Assembly: GCF_037975245.1 (NCBI RefSeq)
Contig: NC_092565.1
Span: forward strand, 22,339,499-22,403,498
DNA length: 64,000 bases
DNA from: Apostichopus japonicus
Taxonomy: Eukaryota > Echinodermata > Holothuroidea > Aspidochirotida > Stichopodidae
Reading direction: 5' to 3'
Numbering within the stretch: position 1 is the stretch's first letter; the number at the start of each line of letters is the position of its first letter. This document shows positions 36,901 to 48,302 of the stretch, piece by piece. The position numbers and the translations under genes are program-made. The notes beneath the pieces were generated by a model. It did not search any database and was not told where the DNA came from. It saw only the letters and a list, made by a program, of their open reading frames with translations.

Positions 36901-39900
36901 AAATTATATATTAAACAATCTGTGTTATGTGTTCTATACACATATTTATATTTTAATCAATCTGTGTTCTATACACATATTATATATTAAACAATCTGTG
37001 TTCTGTGTTCTATAAACATACTTACACATTAATCAATCTGTGTTCTGTGTTCTATACACATTCATATATATTAAAAAATCTGTGTTATGTGTTCTATACA
37101 CATACTTATATTAAACAATCTGTGTTCTGTAATCTTTGTTATGTGTTCTATACACATACTTGTATATGAATCAATCTGTGTTCTATACACATACTTATAT
37201 ATTAATCAATCTGTGTTATGTGTTCTATACACATACTTATATAATAATCAAACTGTGTTCTGTGTTCTATACACATATTCATATATTCATCAATCTGTGT
37301 TCTGTGTTCGATTCACATACTTATATATTAATCAATCTGTGTTCTATACACAGACTTATATATTAATCAATCTGTGTTCTATACACATACTTATATATTT
37401 CTCAATCACCTATCATAAAATTGACAAATTTTTCCTTTGGTTTGTTCTTGAAGGAAAATTGTTTGTCAAACTTTCATAAAAATTGGAACCACAGAACAGT
37501 GACAAGTGAGAACCCTATACAGTACATACCTCAGCATGTGATAAAGCACCAGTTGACAATGAAGTTATACATGTATGTTGCTTTTCAACAATCAAAGCAG
37601 GTAATAAGTCATTTACTCTCTGAATTTGTCAAAGTCACATTCAACTTAACAAAACATTTTTTTTTTAATAATTGTAAATTTAAACATTTCTGATTTCTCC
37701 GAGTTAAACAAAACATACTCTATCCGTCTCAAGAGTTGAAAATATCATGTTTAGTGTAAAGCCAGCTGCACACTGTTTGACTGATCATGAACTGACTCAA
37801 CTCAACTGTCGTTACGGGGACAATCTTGGTTAGTCCGGCAGTGTGCATGTCCTCGAGACTATGACCTATCAAGATTTTGCCAGCTTTAAGTCGTGTCGTC
37901 TTCAGTCGGGGAAAACTAAACATGTAGCGATTCCCTGACTGGCAGACGGCAGTGTGTGGTGGTTCACGACTAAAACCGCAGTTTTAACAAATTTAAGCAA
38001 TCGCTTGGTAATTTATTCGAATCTGACCTAAACTAGCTCTGGGTCTTTAATTGCAAACAGATGCTGTGTGCGCTCATCAGTCAATCAGTATGCAGGGTTC
38101 AGTTGTCAGTCTGTGATGGGGTCTTCACAATAATCAGAACTAGGTCCCAACTGTCAAGTTGAGTCGGGCAGTGTGCCGAGGGCTTCGAATTAAAACTTTG
38201 GAACTACGGTAATACCTTTTCCTGGACGATGGAGACGTACGGTAATATCAAGATGGCGTCCTTCTGATGGCAGAGCAGCTGCTGGAATATCAGAATCTCA
38301 GCCACTAAAGTTTTACCACCGCTGGTAGGCAGAGAATATATCAAGTTCTTGCGAGACTTAACCGATGGAAGTGTCAAACATGTATGCTGCCAGTCTGAGG
38401 AAACAACATAACAGTGAGTGGTGCATGACTCGATTAGCAACATTAAAAGAATGAAGTGACCCTAACAAATGGGTCAAATTTATGTATAACATTTAATATG
38501 CCTTGGTATATTAATATAGAACTACCAATTGAAAGGTTCTTGGTTTTTAAATTAGGTGCAAATTTTAATGGTAGTCCGGTAGTCCGAGACGAACAAATTT
38601 CTATTCCGACAACAAAACCAGTTGTGGGGTTGTCAAGGAGAAAACTAGATATTTACATCAAATTCAAATCGCATTGTAACTAAATACCCCCAAGTGAAAC
38701 GATAATTTGTTATCGCCCCCAAAGCTGATATTCTAATCACCAACCAACACATCACTCCTTCAGTGTACAGTAAATCCTACAGTGATATAGTGCTCATTTG
38801 TTACTTTGCTACCTTTCTTGAGAAACCAAATTTTATGTTGGGACAACCAACCTGTAAGGCCTGGTTTGGGGGACAACCAGAAAACATCCTAAAAAATGTG
38901 CAGGGAAATTCATCATTTGGAGAACTATCCAGTACAGTGGCTTTAAGTGCATTAGTTAATCTCAATAAAACCCTCTGAATAATTCTTTCAACATCTCGTA
39001 AAAAGAACAAAACATATTTGGCAATCCAATCCATACAGTTCTATTTCAAAACATGATACTGTACAGTAGCATGGACTTTAATTACTTAAAGTGACTTTCT
39101 AAGACTGTCAAAGATCAGCATAACATGAAAAGACTTCAAAAGAGAATATTATATTATATAATTGTAATACAACAGCATGCACAAATTTGTATGTAGTTCA
39201 GTCATAATATTCTGTAACATAACAGAACAAACTACTGTATGCACAAATTTGTATGTAGTTCAGTCATAATATTCTATAACATAACAGAACAAATTACTGT
39301 ATTGTGGTATGAGCTGTCTGCGTGTCATACAGTCCATAATTGCTGATAAAAATTCATTCCACGATTGACCTCGGTTGAGATTTTCGAATGAAACAAAATT
39401 CTGGTCAATAAGCAGCAAATTACTTTCTTCACATTAGTAGCTCAGATAGAGATTACAAAAGCTTACCATATAATGTTGTAATGCCCCTGTGTAACGTCAG
39501 TAACTCTTGGACTTTGCTTGGAAGGCCATAAAATGGTCCAATATCTTTGTCGCCTTTGTCATCGGTATCTAAATTAATCATCTCTTTCAAGGCGTCATCG
39601 ACTCTCACTCTGCGATTAACGCTGGAGGAACGCTGACCTATGGGAGTGGATTCTCTAGCATTCTTGTGCAGCTTTCGCTTGAGCCTACTTCCTAAAGATA
39701 AATTGAAGTCATTGGAAGTTTCTGACTTCTGAGATTCCACCTGATTTATAGAATTGGCTCCACTGTCTTCATTTGGTATTAAATTTCTTCGTTTGCAGAT
39801 AGGAGATTTGTTTGTAATATTGTCATCAATTTCCTCATCAGGTTGATTTTGCTCGTTCTGTGATGCTTCCTGTGTGTGAGTGGTCAAAGCATCAATGCTT

Positions 39901-41930
39901 TGGAACCAAGTCTCTGACTTTGTGCAATTTTTATCTCGACTGAACTGTCTACTTCGATGGCAGTCTTCCTCCTTCATAAACTTGTGTTGATGAACGAGAT
40001 CAGGATCAGCCTGTTTGTCATATTGGGTACTAGATACCACAGGCAGCAAAGCAGAATGCTTTTCTTGCCTAGAAGCTCTTCTATCTTGCCGTCCTTTCCC
40101 CTTACCGTCACCACTGCCAATATTTATCACGTGATCAGAAATTCTGCTACAATCACTTCCAAACAATTCTGGAGATCCAGAGAGAATAACGTTAACTTTC
40201 TGGACCAGGTCGAAAGGATCGAGTCTTTGAGTTCCATCCTGTTCTAGTACAGTCTGATCGCCTCCATTTGTCGGTGTGTTGACCTTTATCTGACTTTGAG
40301 CGACTAGACTATCAATATCGAGATTATTGTAAATCGAATCGTCGTCCCAGTCAGCAGGCTTTGGCACATCAAGAGACACTCTCTTTAAAGACAAAGGAAT
40401 AAAGTTTAACATAGAGAAAACAATTACAGTATGGCAAACCAAGTCCAAGCAGTCAAGGTGATTTTAAAGTACTGGTCCCAAATAATTTAAGCATGCTAAA
40501 AATGAAGTAAAAGTTTGGAAAAGTCTCCTTTCTGGAGATTCTGACTCAACAGATTATTTTTCCACTTAAAGAGGCATTCCCTTAGACCATTGGCTGTCTC
40601 TATAAGGTATAGTATATGCTATAAGGGATTTTCTAGTGGATGAATATGATTGCTTAGCAACATTGCTGAGAATTTTCTGAATGTTTAGGCATAAACCACA
40701 TTCTCATGGCACTGGGTATCTTGATAATATGATTTTCTCAAAGTTTGTGATATTTTGTTATGTATCTGGCAACAGCAGAATGGATGATGTCATCAGGGCA
40801 CTTCAGCATAACATGTCTTTGATTTTCTTTATAATTTGTCAATCATTCATCCACAGGGGAAAGAAATATTTCTAAAAAACAAAAAACAATACATTTTGAT
40901 GGGAGTTCTAAGTACAGAGAAACATGTTCTAAATGTGAACAGGTTCTACGATAAATCAACAAGAAGATTTCTATAAGCACGAGTAAAGCTTTTGAAGGGC
41001 ATATGCTCAAATAACACCATGGAGTAGAAGTTTAGCGTACAATAGTTAAAGTAAGTTTTTATCCTCGATATAAGTTTCACATCTGTTGTCACCAGAAGAT
41101 CTAAGTACATTTGTTTTAAGTATGAACATGGGAGACCATTGTATAGATTACTTACATATTTGGAAGCACTGTGGCTGACCATTAAATATGTTTAATATGA
41201 ACCTAGACCAACTGAAATTGCTTAAATTGGTAACATTCTCACTTTAATACCAGTTTGTATTGACTTTAATACCCACTTGTTGGTATTTGAAAGAATAGTA
41301 ACAATAAAATGTACTGGAGATTGGTTTTATATTGAAATTAAAAAAAAACACTAGTTAAGAATTTCTCTCAACCTGCAGTAAGTGCACAGTTTGTTACTAT
41401 GCTGTTGTTCATATTGGAGTTTAAACATAGAACATTGAACTACTCTTTACATTAGTTGTGTTTTGATACAGTTAAAAGTTTGACAAGTATGCGGACAAGA
41501 ATTTCTGCTATAATGAAACCAAGTCTTTGATCAAGAAAATGGAGTTAACATATTTATCAGGCTTTAAGGATATATTTGTGGAAAATGAAAATGATGCTTA
41601 TGAAGTAATTAAAAAGTCACAGGAACATACATGCATCGTACTGTAAGTCGATGCATAAATAGTACTAATTTTGATCTGTGGTATGTAACATTCTAAGATT
41701 AGATTAAAAGCAAAAGATAACAATGAAATAACAAACAAAAATTAAAGTTACATAAAGGACAAAAAGTATTTAGGGTTACTCACTTTTTCCTTTGTACAAG
41801 TAGAAGAATCAGTTTCTGTCTTATTTCCTGAGATTTTCAAGTCTTGTTTCTGTCGCTTTGAATGAACGTTGGAAGCTAAACTCCCTTTACGCTTCTGAGA
41901 AGAAAGAGCTCTTCGAGTAAGATGACTCAT
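24989..41930 (-). CDS. HELQ: HELQ (POLQ-like) DNA repair helicase, 16 exons
   Basis: A superfamily 2 Ski2-type 3'-5' DNA helicase that acts in the nucleus in replication-linked double-strand break and crosslink repair. Exons in transcript order: 41784-41930, 39467-40382, 38216-38394, 36172-36372, 35341-35508, 34750-34857, 33853-33998, 33126-33377, 32316-32457, 31608-31712, 30228-30435, 29548-29708, 28927-29028, 27849-28025, 27049-27162, 24989-25222. All introns are GT-AG, phases are continuous, and the 3360-nt CDS gives 1119 aa, close to about 1100 in vertebrates. Motifs: Walker A TSGGKT (378-383), DELH split over exons 4/5 (480-483), SAT (514-516), [12 protein letters not shown] in exon 8, and [10 protein letters not shown] (726-735). 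The poorly conserved N-terminus ends in the family block [13 protein letters not shown]. Exons 10-15 encode the winged-helix and ratchet region. Exon 16 carries the helix-hairpin-helix-like end ([14 protein letters not shown]). I read an intact gene. The start is the first ATG of exon 1, and any 5' UTR exon is unseen. Confidence 0.95.
25971..27056. repeat. 70/74-bp minisatellite at the HELQ exon 15 donor
   Basis: Fifteen full units and a partial sixteenth start (TGAGTTACC or TGATTTACC) at 25971, 26041, 26115, 26185, 26255, 26329, 26399, 26473, 26543, 26613, 26683, 26753, 26823, 26897, 26967 and 27041. Spacing is 70 bp, or 74 bp where the unit ends CTTTTTAAAATG instead of CTTAAATG. The last copy is the true end of HELQ exon 15 and its donor, read on the minus strand as CAAACTG|GTAACTCA. 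The array occupies the exon-proximal part of intron 15 (25223-27048). Confidence 0.95.
32809..32873. repeat. Short tandem duplication in HELQ intron 9-8
   Basis: AGATGGCCCTAGCAATTAAA followed by CAACATC occurs twice in direct tandem, about 29 bp apart, between exons 9 and 8 of HELQ. Confidence 0.7.
35931..35999 (+). mobile_element. LINE 3' tail fragment in HELQ intron 4
   Basis: This stretch (AGGGTCCTTAATGGGGACTT, GTGTCCCTCCTGAT, CTTTTTTCTACT, AACTATAA) closely matches 45002-45064, the 3' end of the LINE at 44083-45065. It is a strongly 5'-truncated copy of the same family, antisense to HELQ, between exons 4 and 5. Confidence 0.75.
36820..37407. repeat. AT-rich minisatellite in HELQ intron 3
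   Basis: About 15 units are built on CAATCTGTGTTCTATACACA and TACTTATATATTAAT. Length alternates between roughly 34-38 bp and 42 bp, because some units carry an extra GTTCTGT or GTTATGT. The repeat produces a spurious 130-codon plus-strand frame with a periodic composition. Confidence 0.9.
39179..39302. repeat. 62-bp tandem duplication in HELQ intron 2
   Basis: Two near-identical copies (39179-39240 and 39241-39302) begin GCACAAATTTGTATGTAGTT. They differ at only two or three positions, so the duplication is recent. Confidence 0.9.
40383..41783 (-). other. HELQ intron 1
   Basis: GT (41783-41782) to AG (40384-40383) intron of about 1.4 kb. No repeat family or nested gene was recognised in it. 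Confidence 0.7.
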
Positions 41931-43874
41931 TTATGCAAGTTTTCCCTTACTTCCATGAAGGAATTTAATCACTCACTGCAATGAAGAAGATGAAAGATAC
42001 CACTGCACAATTTTATACTAATCTGGATTATTTTTTTGGCTATTGGTCATCTTCATTTTAAGCCTTTTCATAATATGAAATCATGTTCATAATGCAACAG
42101 CTTTCAAGCAAGATGGTCAAACTTTGTACCTCACCTTCAATGAGTCATATTTAGTGCATGAAATTTAATACATACAAGGAACAAAGTATAGACCATATCT
42201 TTTGAAGGAAAATTAAAATCTCATCTCACTTTTATGAATTTTATTGACATCAAGTTCCACATTCACATACCATTCAGGTTATAGTTGTTGTTAAACAGGT
42301 ATAATAGGCCATAGCTGGCGAATGTTCCCAGAAGTTAGTTTGGCTTTTTATACTTAAAATTGGCTTTGACCTAGCCTAGGCTACAGGCCAATTGTTATGT
42401 TCCTACGTTTTGTTTGTGTTGTTCCATGCAAGGTGCATATGTCGTACCTACAACTAATACTTTTACTGTACTACTAGTAGGCACAACTTAGGCCGAACAC
42501 TGTTAGAGCCTAACAACCTACTACTACTGTAGTACTACTACTACATTAGTCCGCAGGTGCTCACAGTGTAGCGTAAAATTGCATGCATAATCTAACACTA
42601 GTAACATTACTTAACAAGGTCTAGGCCTAGCCTTCTGATAAAATTGTCTTCTTCTTCCAGTATAGTGCTAACTTCAACTTTGAAGGCTCATGCACTTGAC
42701 TGACAGGTTGGCTATGTGGACATTAGTCTAACTGGATTAGGTTTTTAAAAGCTTCAGCAGATTGGGCCCTAATAATAGTAATAGACTCCTTGTATTGTAA
42801 TGTAGACTAAGTTATGCATATCACAAACACAACTAATGTTAGTATAGGAGTAAGGATACTTGTATTTAAGCTTTTCGCCAATGCTACAAATATATTAGAA
42901 TGATTGGATACGACTTTGGCTAGTAATATCCGTATTAACTATTATATAGGCTAGGACTTAGTACTGCGGCCTGGCTTGTTAGGCTCTATAGGCCTAGGCC
43001 AAGAGCAAACATTAACTTTGACCGCTACAATAAATACGAATTTGTACTTTGGGTCAACCTGCGAAAGCTCCGACATCCGACCATGACAGTTTAAGTAAAT
43101 ACTTCAATATGCATGTAAGTCTATGCGATTTGTCTCTTGACTGCACATTAATAATTGGCTATTTTATTACCACCACGGTCAATCGGTGTATTTCGAATCA
43201 TTCTACCTTTCGCTAAATGGGTACCAGTATAGGCTAATGAAAATTCAATCGAACCGCCTTTCTGTCTAGTTTGACGCATAGTATTATTGCTAAACCTTCG
43301 AGCAAGCTCAATCCTCACACAAGAACACATTTATGTACGCTGGAAGTTTACAAAGTTAGCAAAAAGAGTACCATGCAATCAACTTGAATCAAGTGATAAA
43401 TTTTTCGTTTCATTTTTTTTCGCTTTATTTTCACGAAAATCCCATCAATATAATGTCTTAGATGAAACACTGGCAACAGACCATGTCCAAACGTTGTAGT
43501 ATATAATAATAATTTTCAATAACGAAGTTTGGAGATCAAACACTTCCAAATGTTAAGAAACAAATAAAAAAAATTGCAGGACAAATTTACATATGGGATG
43601 AGGACCCAAATTGGATATAACAAAAATCGAAATTTTGATCGAAGATGAGTCAAGTCGAAATGACGTTGCAAAAAGGAGTAATTTCGAGAAAGCAGTGAAA
43701 TTTTTATGACAAAATATTGGCGAAGTATCATAAAAAAAATTAAATTTCAGTCATAAAATGTTGAATATAGAGAAAAAAAAATTAATTTCGATAGTCAAGT
43801 TGAAAAGTTAAAAAAAAAAAACCGACCTGTGAGGGGGGAGGGGGCGGAGGGGTGTAAGTTGTTGGTATGCTACT
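41931..43874. other. HELQ 5' flank
   Basis: It presumably holds the HELQ 5' UTR and promoter. No TATA box or divergent gene was identified. There are several TAGGCCTAG-type palindromic words and AT-rich sequence. A G-rich patch lies at about 43830-43853, just before the U2-like segment. Confidence 0.45.
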
Positions 43875-43888
43875 CTAGCACGACTTAA
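43875..43888. repeat. Left arm of perfect 14-bp inverted repeat
   Basis: CTAGCACGACTTAA here is the exact reverse complement of 44083-44096, enclosing the U2-like segment. The right arm lies at the start of readable LINE reverse transcriptase sequence. Confidence 0.9.
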
Positions 43889-43890
43889 CA

Positions 43891-44080
43891 CGCTTCTCGG
43901 CCTTTTGGCTAAGATCATGTGTAGTATCTGTTCCCTTCGGGAATGGTGATACACACCTGACGATGATCACACAGTCACAGTCCCGATGCAAGGGGACTGG
44001 GGCTGAGAGCGGATCAGTCGTTTGGTAGTTTGGTTTTCGTGCCCAGGTTCTTTCCTGGGTGACTTTTTCTTAAAAAGTAA
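43891..44080 (+). ncRNA. U2 snRNA-like 5' segment (not a functional U2 gene)
   Basis: Bases 43891-43933 match the start of metazoan U2 snRNA with one visible difference (CGCTTCTCGGCCTTTTGGCT, then AAGATCA-GTGTAGTATCTG). This includes the branch-site-pairing GTAGTA. After GTTC the sequence departs from U2. The usual stem II and the Sm site (AATTTTTGG type) are absent. The rest can form hairpins: TCCCTTCGGGA, CAGTCCC with GGGACTG, and CCCAGG with CCTGGG. It runs straight into LINE sequence, so it is better read as a U2-derived head or 5' UTR of a retroelement, or a chimeric retrocopy. Confidence 0.7.
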
Positions 44081-44082
44081 CT

Positions 44083-45065
44083 TTAAGTCGTGCTAGGGCA
44101 GAACGTTACTAGTGGGGTTCCACAAGGGTCTGTATTAGGTCCCTTGTTGTTTGTTGCCTATATAAATGACATCGACGGAGATATTTTGTGTAAAGCTAAG
44201 AAGTTTGCTGATGACACCAAATTGTATTCTGAGGTCTCTTCCAAAAGCGATTCTGAAAAAATTTCAAGCGGATTTGGATAAGATTTTTTCCTGGTCTCAG
44301 GGGTGGCAAATGCTTTTTAATATTGTTAAATGTAAGGTAATGCACATTGGTAGTAGTAACCAAAAGTTTACATACAATCTTAATGGTGTGGAGTTACAGG
44401 AAGTCTCTGTTGAAAGAGACCTAGGTATCTACATTGACTCATCTCTGCAACCTTCTGTCTTGAAGCTGCTAAAAGAGGTAATAGGGTTTTAGGTATGATC
44501 AAGAGGAACTTCAGTTTTCTGAAAGAGGACATCGTAGTTAGGCTTTATAAGCAGTTGGTTAGGCCTCATCTGGAGTATGCTGTGCAGGCCTGGAACCCTT
44601 ACTTTGCTAAGGATAAGGCAGTATATACTGAAAAGGTCCAGAGGAGGGCTACTAGTGATTAGTTCCCTAAAGAGGGTTCCTTATTATAGGAGGTTACAAC
44701 TGTTAAATCTCACCACACTGGAGCTTAGGAGGTTACGTGGGGACTTGATCCAGGTTTTCAAGATTGTGTATGGTTTTGACAATTTATCCTTTACCGACTT
44801 TTTCTTGTTTGCTAACAGTAGTACTAGAGGTCATAATATTCGGCATAACTTTTTTCTAATAGGGTTGTGAATGAGTGGAATGGTTTGCCTGAGAAAGTTG
44901 TACTTGCAAGTAGTGTCAATGGGTTTAAGAATGCTTTGGACAAGCACTTTAAGCGTTGTAATCGGGTCTGAGTGTTTGTGTACGGTTTTTTTCCCTCTCT
45001 CTAGGGTCCTTGATGGGGACTTAAGTGTCCCTCCTGATCCTTTTTTCTACTAAACTAAACTATAA
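44083..45065 (+). pseudogene. Decayed non-LTR retrotransposon (RT core to 3' end)
   Basis: The reading starts at [16 protein letters not shown] and [11 protein letters not shown], the reverse transcriptase palm with the catalytic FADD. In shifted frames it continues with WQMLFNIVKCKVMHIG, LVRPHLEYAVQAWNP, LRRLRGDLIQVFKIVYGF and VNEWNGLPEKVV, then a stop near 44970. At least two frameshifts and an in-frame stop (about 44660) make it inactive. The order matches CR1/Jockey-type LINEs. The 3' end (45002-45064) is shared with 35931-35999. The N-terminal RT and endonuclease are missing, replaced by the U2-like segment. Confidence 0.85.
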
Positions 45066-45178
45066 CAACAACATACAGGAATTTTCTTGTTTCACCCAAC
45101 ATTTTCTAAAATGCCTGTAAGTCACCTTCCATCCTCAAGATTTTTAGACCATCAGTAGTTTATTTCGTCCTCTTCAAC

Positions 45179-45425
45179 CAGGCGCGTAGCCGGGGGGGGG
45201 ACGAAGGGGGCAGCCGCCCCCCCGAGCATTTTATTTGTTTTTATGTTTTTATGATATCGCTAGTATTTTCCTGGGAAGTACCATTTCCAGCGATCTGGGA
45301 GACATTTTCAGCCAAAATTTTCTTGTACGCTTCGCGCCAAGCATGGTGGCGCTACGCTTAGATAGTTTGCAATGCCGAATCTACAGTTTCGCCCTTCCCT
45401 TGGCAAATTCCTGGCTACGCGCCTG
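45179..45425. mobile_element. hAT-type MITE (non-autonomous DNA transposon)
   Basis: The 247-bp element starts CAGGCGCGTAGCC and ends GGCTACGCGCCTG, perfect 13-bp terminal inverted repeats. The flanks TCTTCAAC (45171-45178) and TCTACAAC (45426-45433) match at 7 of 8 bases, as expected for an 8-bp hAT target duplication. The interior holds a G8 and C7 palindromic patch and no transposase, so it must depend on an autonomous relative. Confidence 0.8.
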
Positions 45426-45433
45426 TCTACAAC

Positions 45434-46286
45434 ATCCAAGCATCACAAAAGATGATGATGGCTCAGAAAATGCCACCTCCCCCCCCCCCCATATCAATAC
45501 ACCAGGTCGTCCGGCCAAGCATGTCGTTGGTGGGTAGAGCAAAATGTTCTTCACTTGCCTGGCGATCCGGATCTCCGTCAGTTAATGGAATGGGAAATTA
45601 ACTGCAAGACATTTGGGAGTTTAATTACAAATTAACTGCAAAGAGAGATGGGATTGAAAACTCATCAAGTTATGCTCAAGGTGCGATTTCGTCTGTTTAA
45701 TGACATTTTCTCTGCCAGACTCTTCCACTAATTCCTGACTTCACACACCTTTCGTCATCGTAATTGATAGAAAGTGCTTGTAATTCCACCGCCTGTGCTC
45801 CCTTGTGTTGTAGGTAGCCTTAGAAGCAAAATGGTACTCAGTCATCACCAGTGTAGTGTACTTTGAGTGCGTGTGTTAAAAAAAAATAAGCTATTTGGAA
45901 GAAAATTTTCGCGGAGGGGAGTAGGCATGCTTTCCCATGCCCACATTGGTTACGGTACGGCCCCGTATGCAATAAACGTAAACTATCAAGTATTTTCAAA
46001 TACATATGTAGTACGTGTGTAACTAGGTTCACGCAAGTATTTCATGTCCCAATATTATGCTAACTCAAATGGACAAAGTGTCAATCACTGAATCAATATT
46101 AACCTATTCAGCATCTCATTCTAGAGAAGCAGATCACTGGTGCTATTTTTTTAGTATTTATTTATTCGCATTTTTATCCAGGGTTGCTTATTCAGCAAAA
46201 GTTGGTTTCCAATAAGGCCAGGCTTTTTACAATAAACGTTATACATAACAAGTAAGACATAGCAATACAAAAACAATTCAATGTAC
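45434..46286. other. Non-coding stretch
   Basis: No gene was found. A C-rich tract lies at about 45480-45491. The remainder is unremarkable. Confidence 0.5.
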
Positions 46287-46752
46287 AGATACCGTTTTGG
46301 CGAGATGCATGTCGACAAAACGTCAAATTCCCGACTCATTTTGACCAGTTAAGACCTCTCGACAACTAAAAAACAAGGAGCCTATCGAATATTTTGCCAA
46401 CTTTTAGTCGTCCCATTTGTCCCCGAAAATTCTACCGGTGGTGGAACTTTGTCTTCCCCCTCCCGTTTTGGCGAGGTGCAAATCGACAAACGTCAAATTC
46501 CCGAGTTTTGTCGTTTTGACGAGTTAAAACCTCTCGACAAATTAGGCTACGTCAATTTTCAAATTGTTTACCTTTTGTCGGACTATTTGGTTTGATGTCG
46601 TCAAACCGTAAATTTTCACATTTTTGTCATCATGACGAGTTTATGCATCGCGGCAAAATGTAAATTTTCCATACTTTTTGGCGATTTAGAATATATCGTC
46701 AAAACGTAAATATTCAACTTAATTCTTGTCATATTGACGAGTTGTTGCGTCA
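46287..46752. repeat. Degenerate repeats with GTCGTTTTGACGAGTT-type words
   Basis: Four diverged units carry the order CGACAAAACGTCAAATTCCC (or CGTAAATTTTC), TTTTGTC-TTTTGACGAGTT and CTCGACAA. The GACGAGTT-like words are near 46340, 46518, 46633 and 46736. The motif is partly self-complementary (TCGTCAAAACG type). Confidence 0.6.
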
Positions 46753-48302
46753 ATTTACATGTTCCTTCTACGCTTCCGTACCGTGCGGATGATTTTAGAT
46801 CAGTGGTTACAGCGCTAGCGCCATCCTCTGATTTTATGGAGGAACTCTATAGTAGTGGTTGTCTTAAAATAGCGCAATGGAAGTTCCCGACATAGAGCAT
46901 GTCTGTATTAATTTCTGTGGTATATGATATGTGTACAGATAACGCGTGCATTGGTGATATTCAATTCAGTGTTATACATAGAAATTGAAGTATGTTAGTT
47001 CAATTCTATGGTGATATCGAATTAAGCGCCACATGAACTTGAAGAATTTCCCAGGTACCATAAATCAGAATCGATTTCCACGGAATTACTCAAGCGGAAA
47101 GAGCTACACAAAAGGTACGTGACAAGGGAAGTAAGTACAACTTCGATTTCATTCACAGACGTACCTCACCAGGGAACCCTGAACCACACAAACTGTTATC
47201 GGAAATTGTTCAATGCTCAAGACAGTTGTTATTAGTACTAGTAGTAGACATACTAGGCATAGTAAGTAGTAGTAGCCTAACAAATGTCAGTAACGATGTA
47301 CTCTGTAGTTCTACGCCTAGCCTTTACCTTGTTTTTCGCCAGAGTCATGTCGAAGATGTCTGGTTCAAAATAAACCAGGTTTAGGGATCGGGATAATACT
47401 TTTTAAGTCTATGCTGGAGGCTACAGTAAGTTGTGTTAGGCCTCTACGCTAGGTTATAATAATTATTGTTTTAAAACTATGTATGTATCCATCCCAATTG
47501 ATCCTACTACAACAGTGTAGTTAGCTCTGTGCAAGGCTTATTAATGCACCCCCCCCCAAAAAAAAAAAAAAAAAAAAATTGTGCAAATGTAAAACAATGA
47601 ATGGGACTAATAGTGGAATAGTCTATTCCACTTATTGCATAGAACAAGGTGCTGAATTACAAGCTATTTATTTGGTGTCAAAGTTGCAATCAGCTTGGCT
47701 CACTGCTGTTAAAATCAATGGAAAGATCGCCCATCCAATTTTCACATGATAGGTTATAGAAACAATAGTCTCAACTACTTAGAACAGTTTATACACTAGT
47801 AATGGATAAAGTTAGGTTCACATTTGTTTCCATGTGTTTGTGTTAAATTAAATACCACACATTCATCTTGTGTTTCTTACTTTGTATGTTTTAAATAATG
47901 GTTAACATACTTTTTTGTAAAACAAATGGCCAGCAACCTGATTAATATTCCATACCGGGTGCTAGGAAGATATCAGGGTATCATGTATCCTATTCTCTAA
48001 AAGTATTCACCTCACAGGCCACAATGAATGGATGCCCTTGCTATATACTATACCAAGGTTTGGGCCGGCAACATATACTTGTACCTGCTTGATGGAGGAG
48101 GTTTACATACCAGGTCACTCCACCCAAAGTTTAGTGCTTGAGTGCATTTAATGATGATGCATATGGTAAATGTGATATATATATAACTTGAATCTTGAAT
48201 ATTCTTAATATGTTATGGAGGCGGTCAGTAGACTGATTGAATAGGTAGAGTAGGAGAGGTTTATTGAGCAGGTTATTGGTTACTTTTCTCCCCTTCCTCC
48301 AG
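46753..48302. other. Upstream region of the TRIM-NHL gene
   Basis: It is non-coding as far as I can see. It includes a C8-A19 run at about 47551-47578. The final 30 bases (TTTTCTCCCCTTCCTCCAG) form a 3' splice site ending at 48302, so this is probably intron and one or more 5' UTR exons lie upstream, unidentified. Confidence 0.5.

Noticed and set aside
37087-37479. 130-codon plus-strand protein
   Set aside because: It is a translation of the AT-rich minisatellite in HELQ intron 3. The periodic [10 protein letters not shown]-like composition mirrors the DNA repeat.
43891-44080. Functional U2 snRNA gene
   Set aside because: Only the first 43 bases match. The Sm site and later stems are missing and the sequence continues into a LINE.
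48264-48302. Earlier start for the TRIM-NHL protein
   Set aside because: The extra 13 codons are the polypyrimidine tract and CAG of a 3' splice site.
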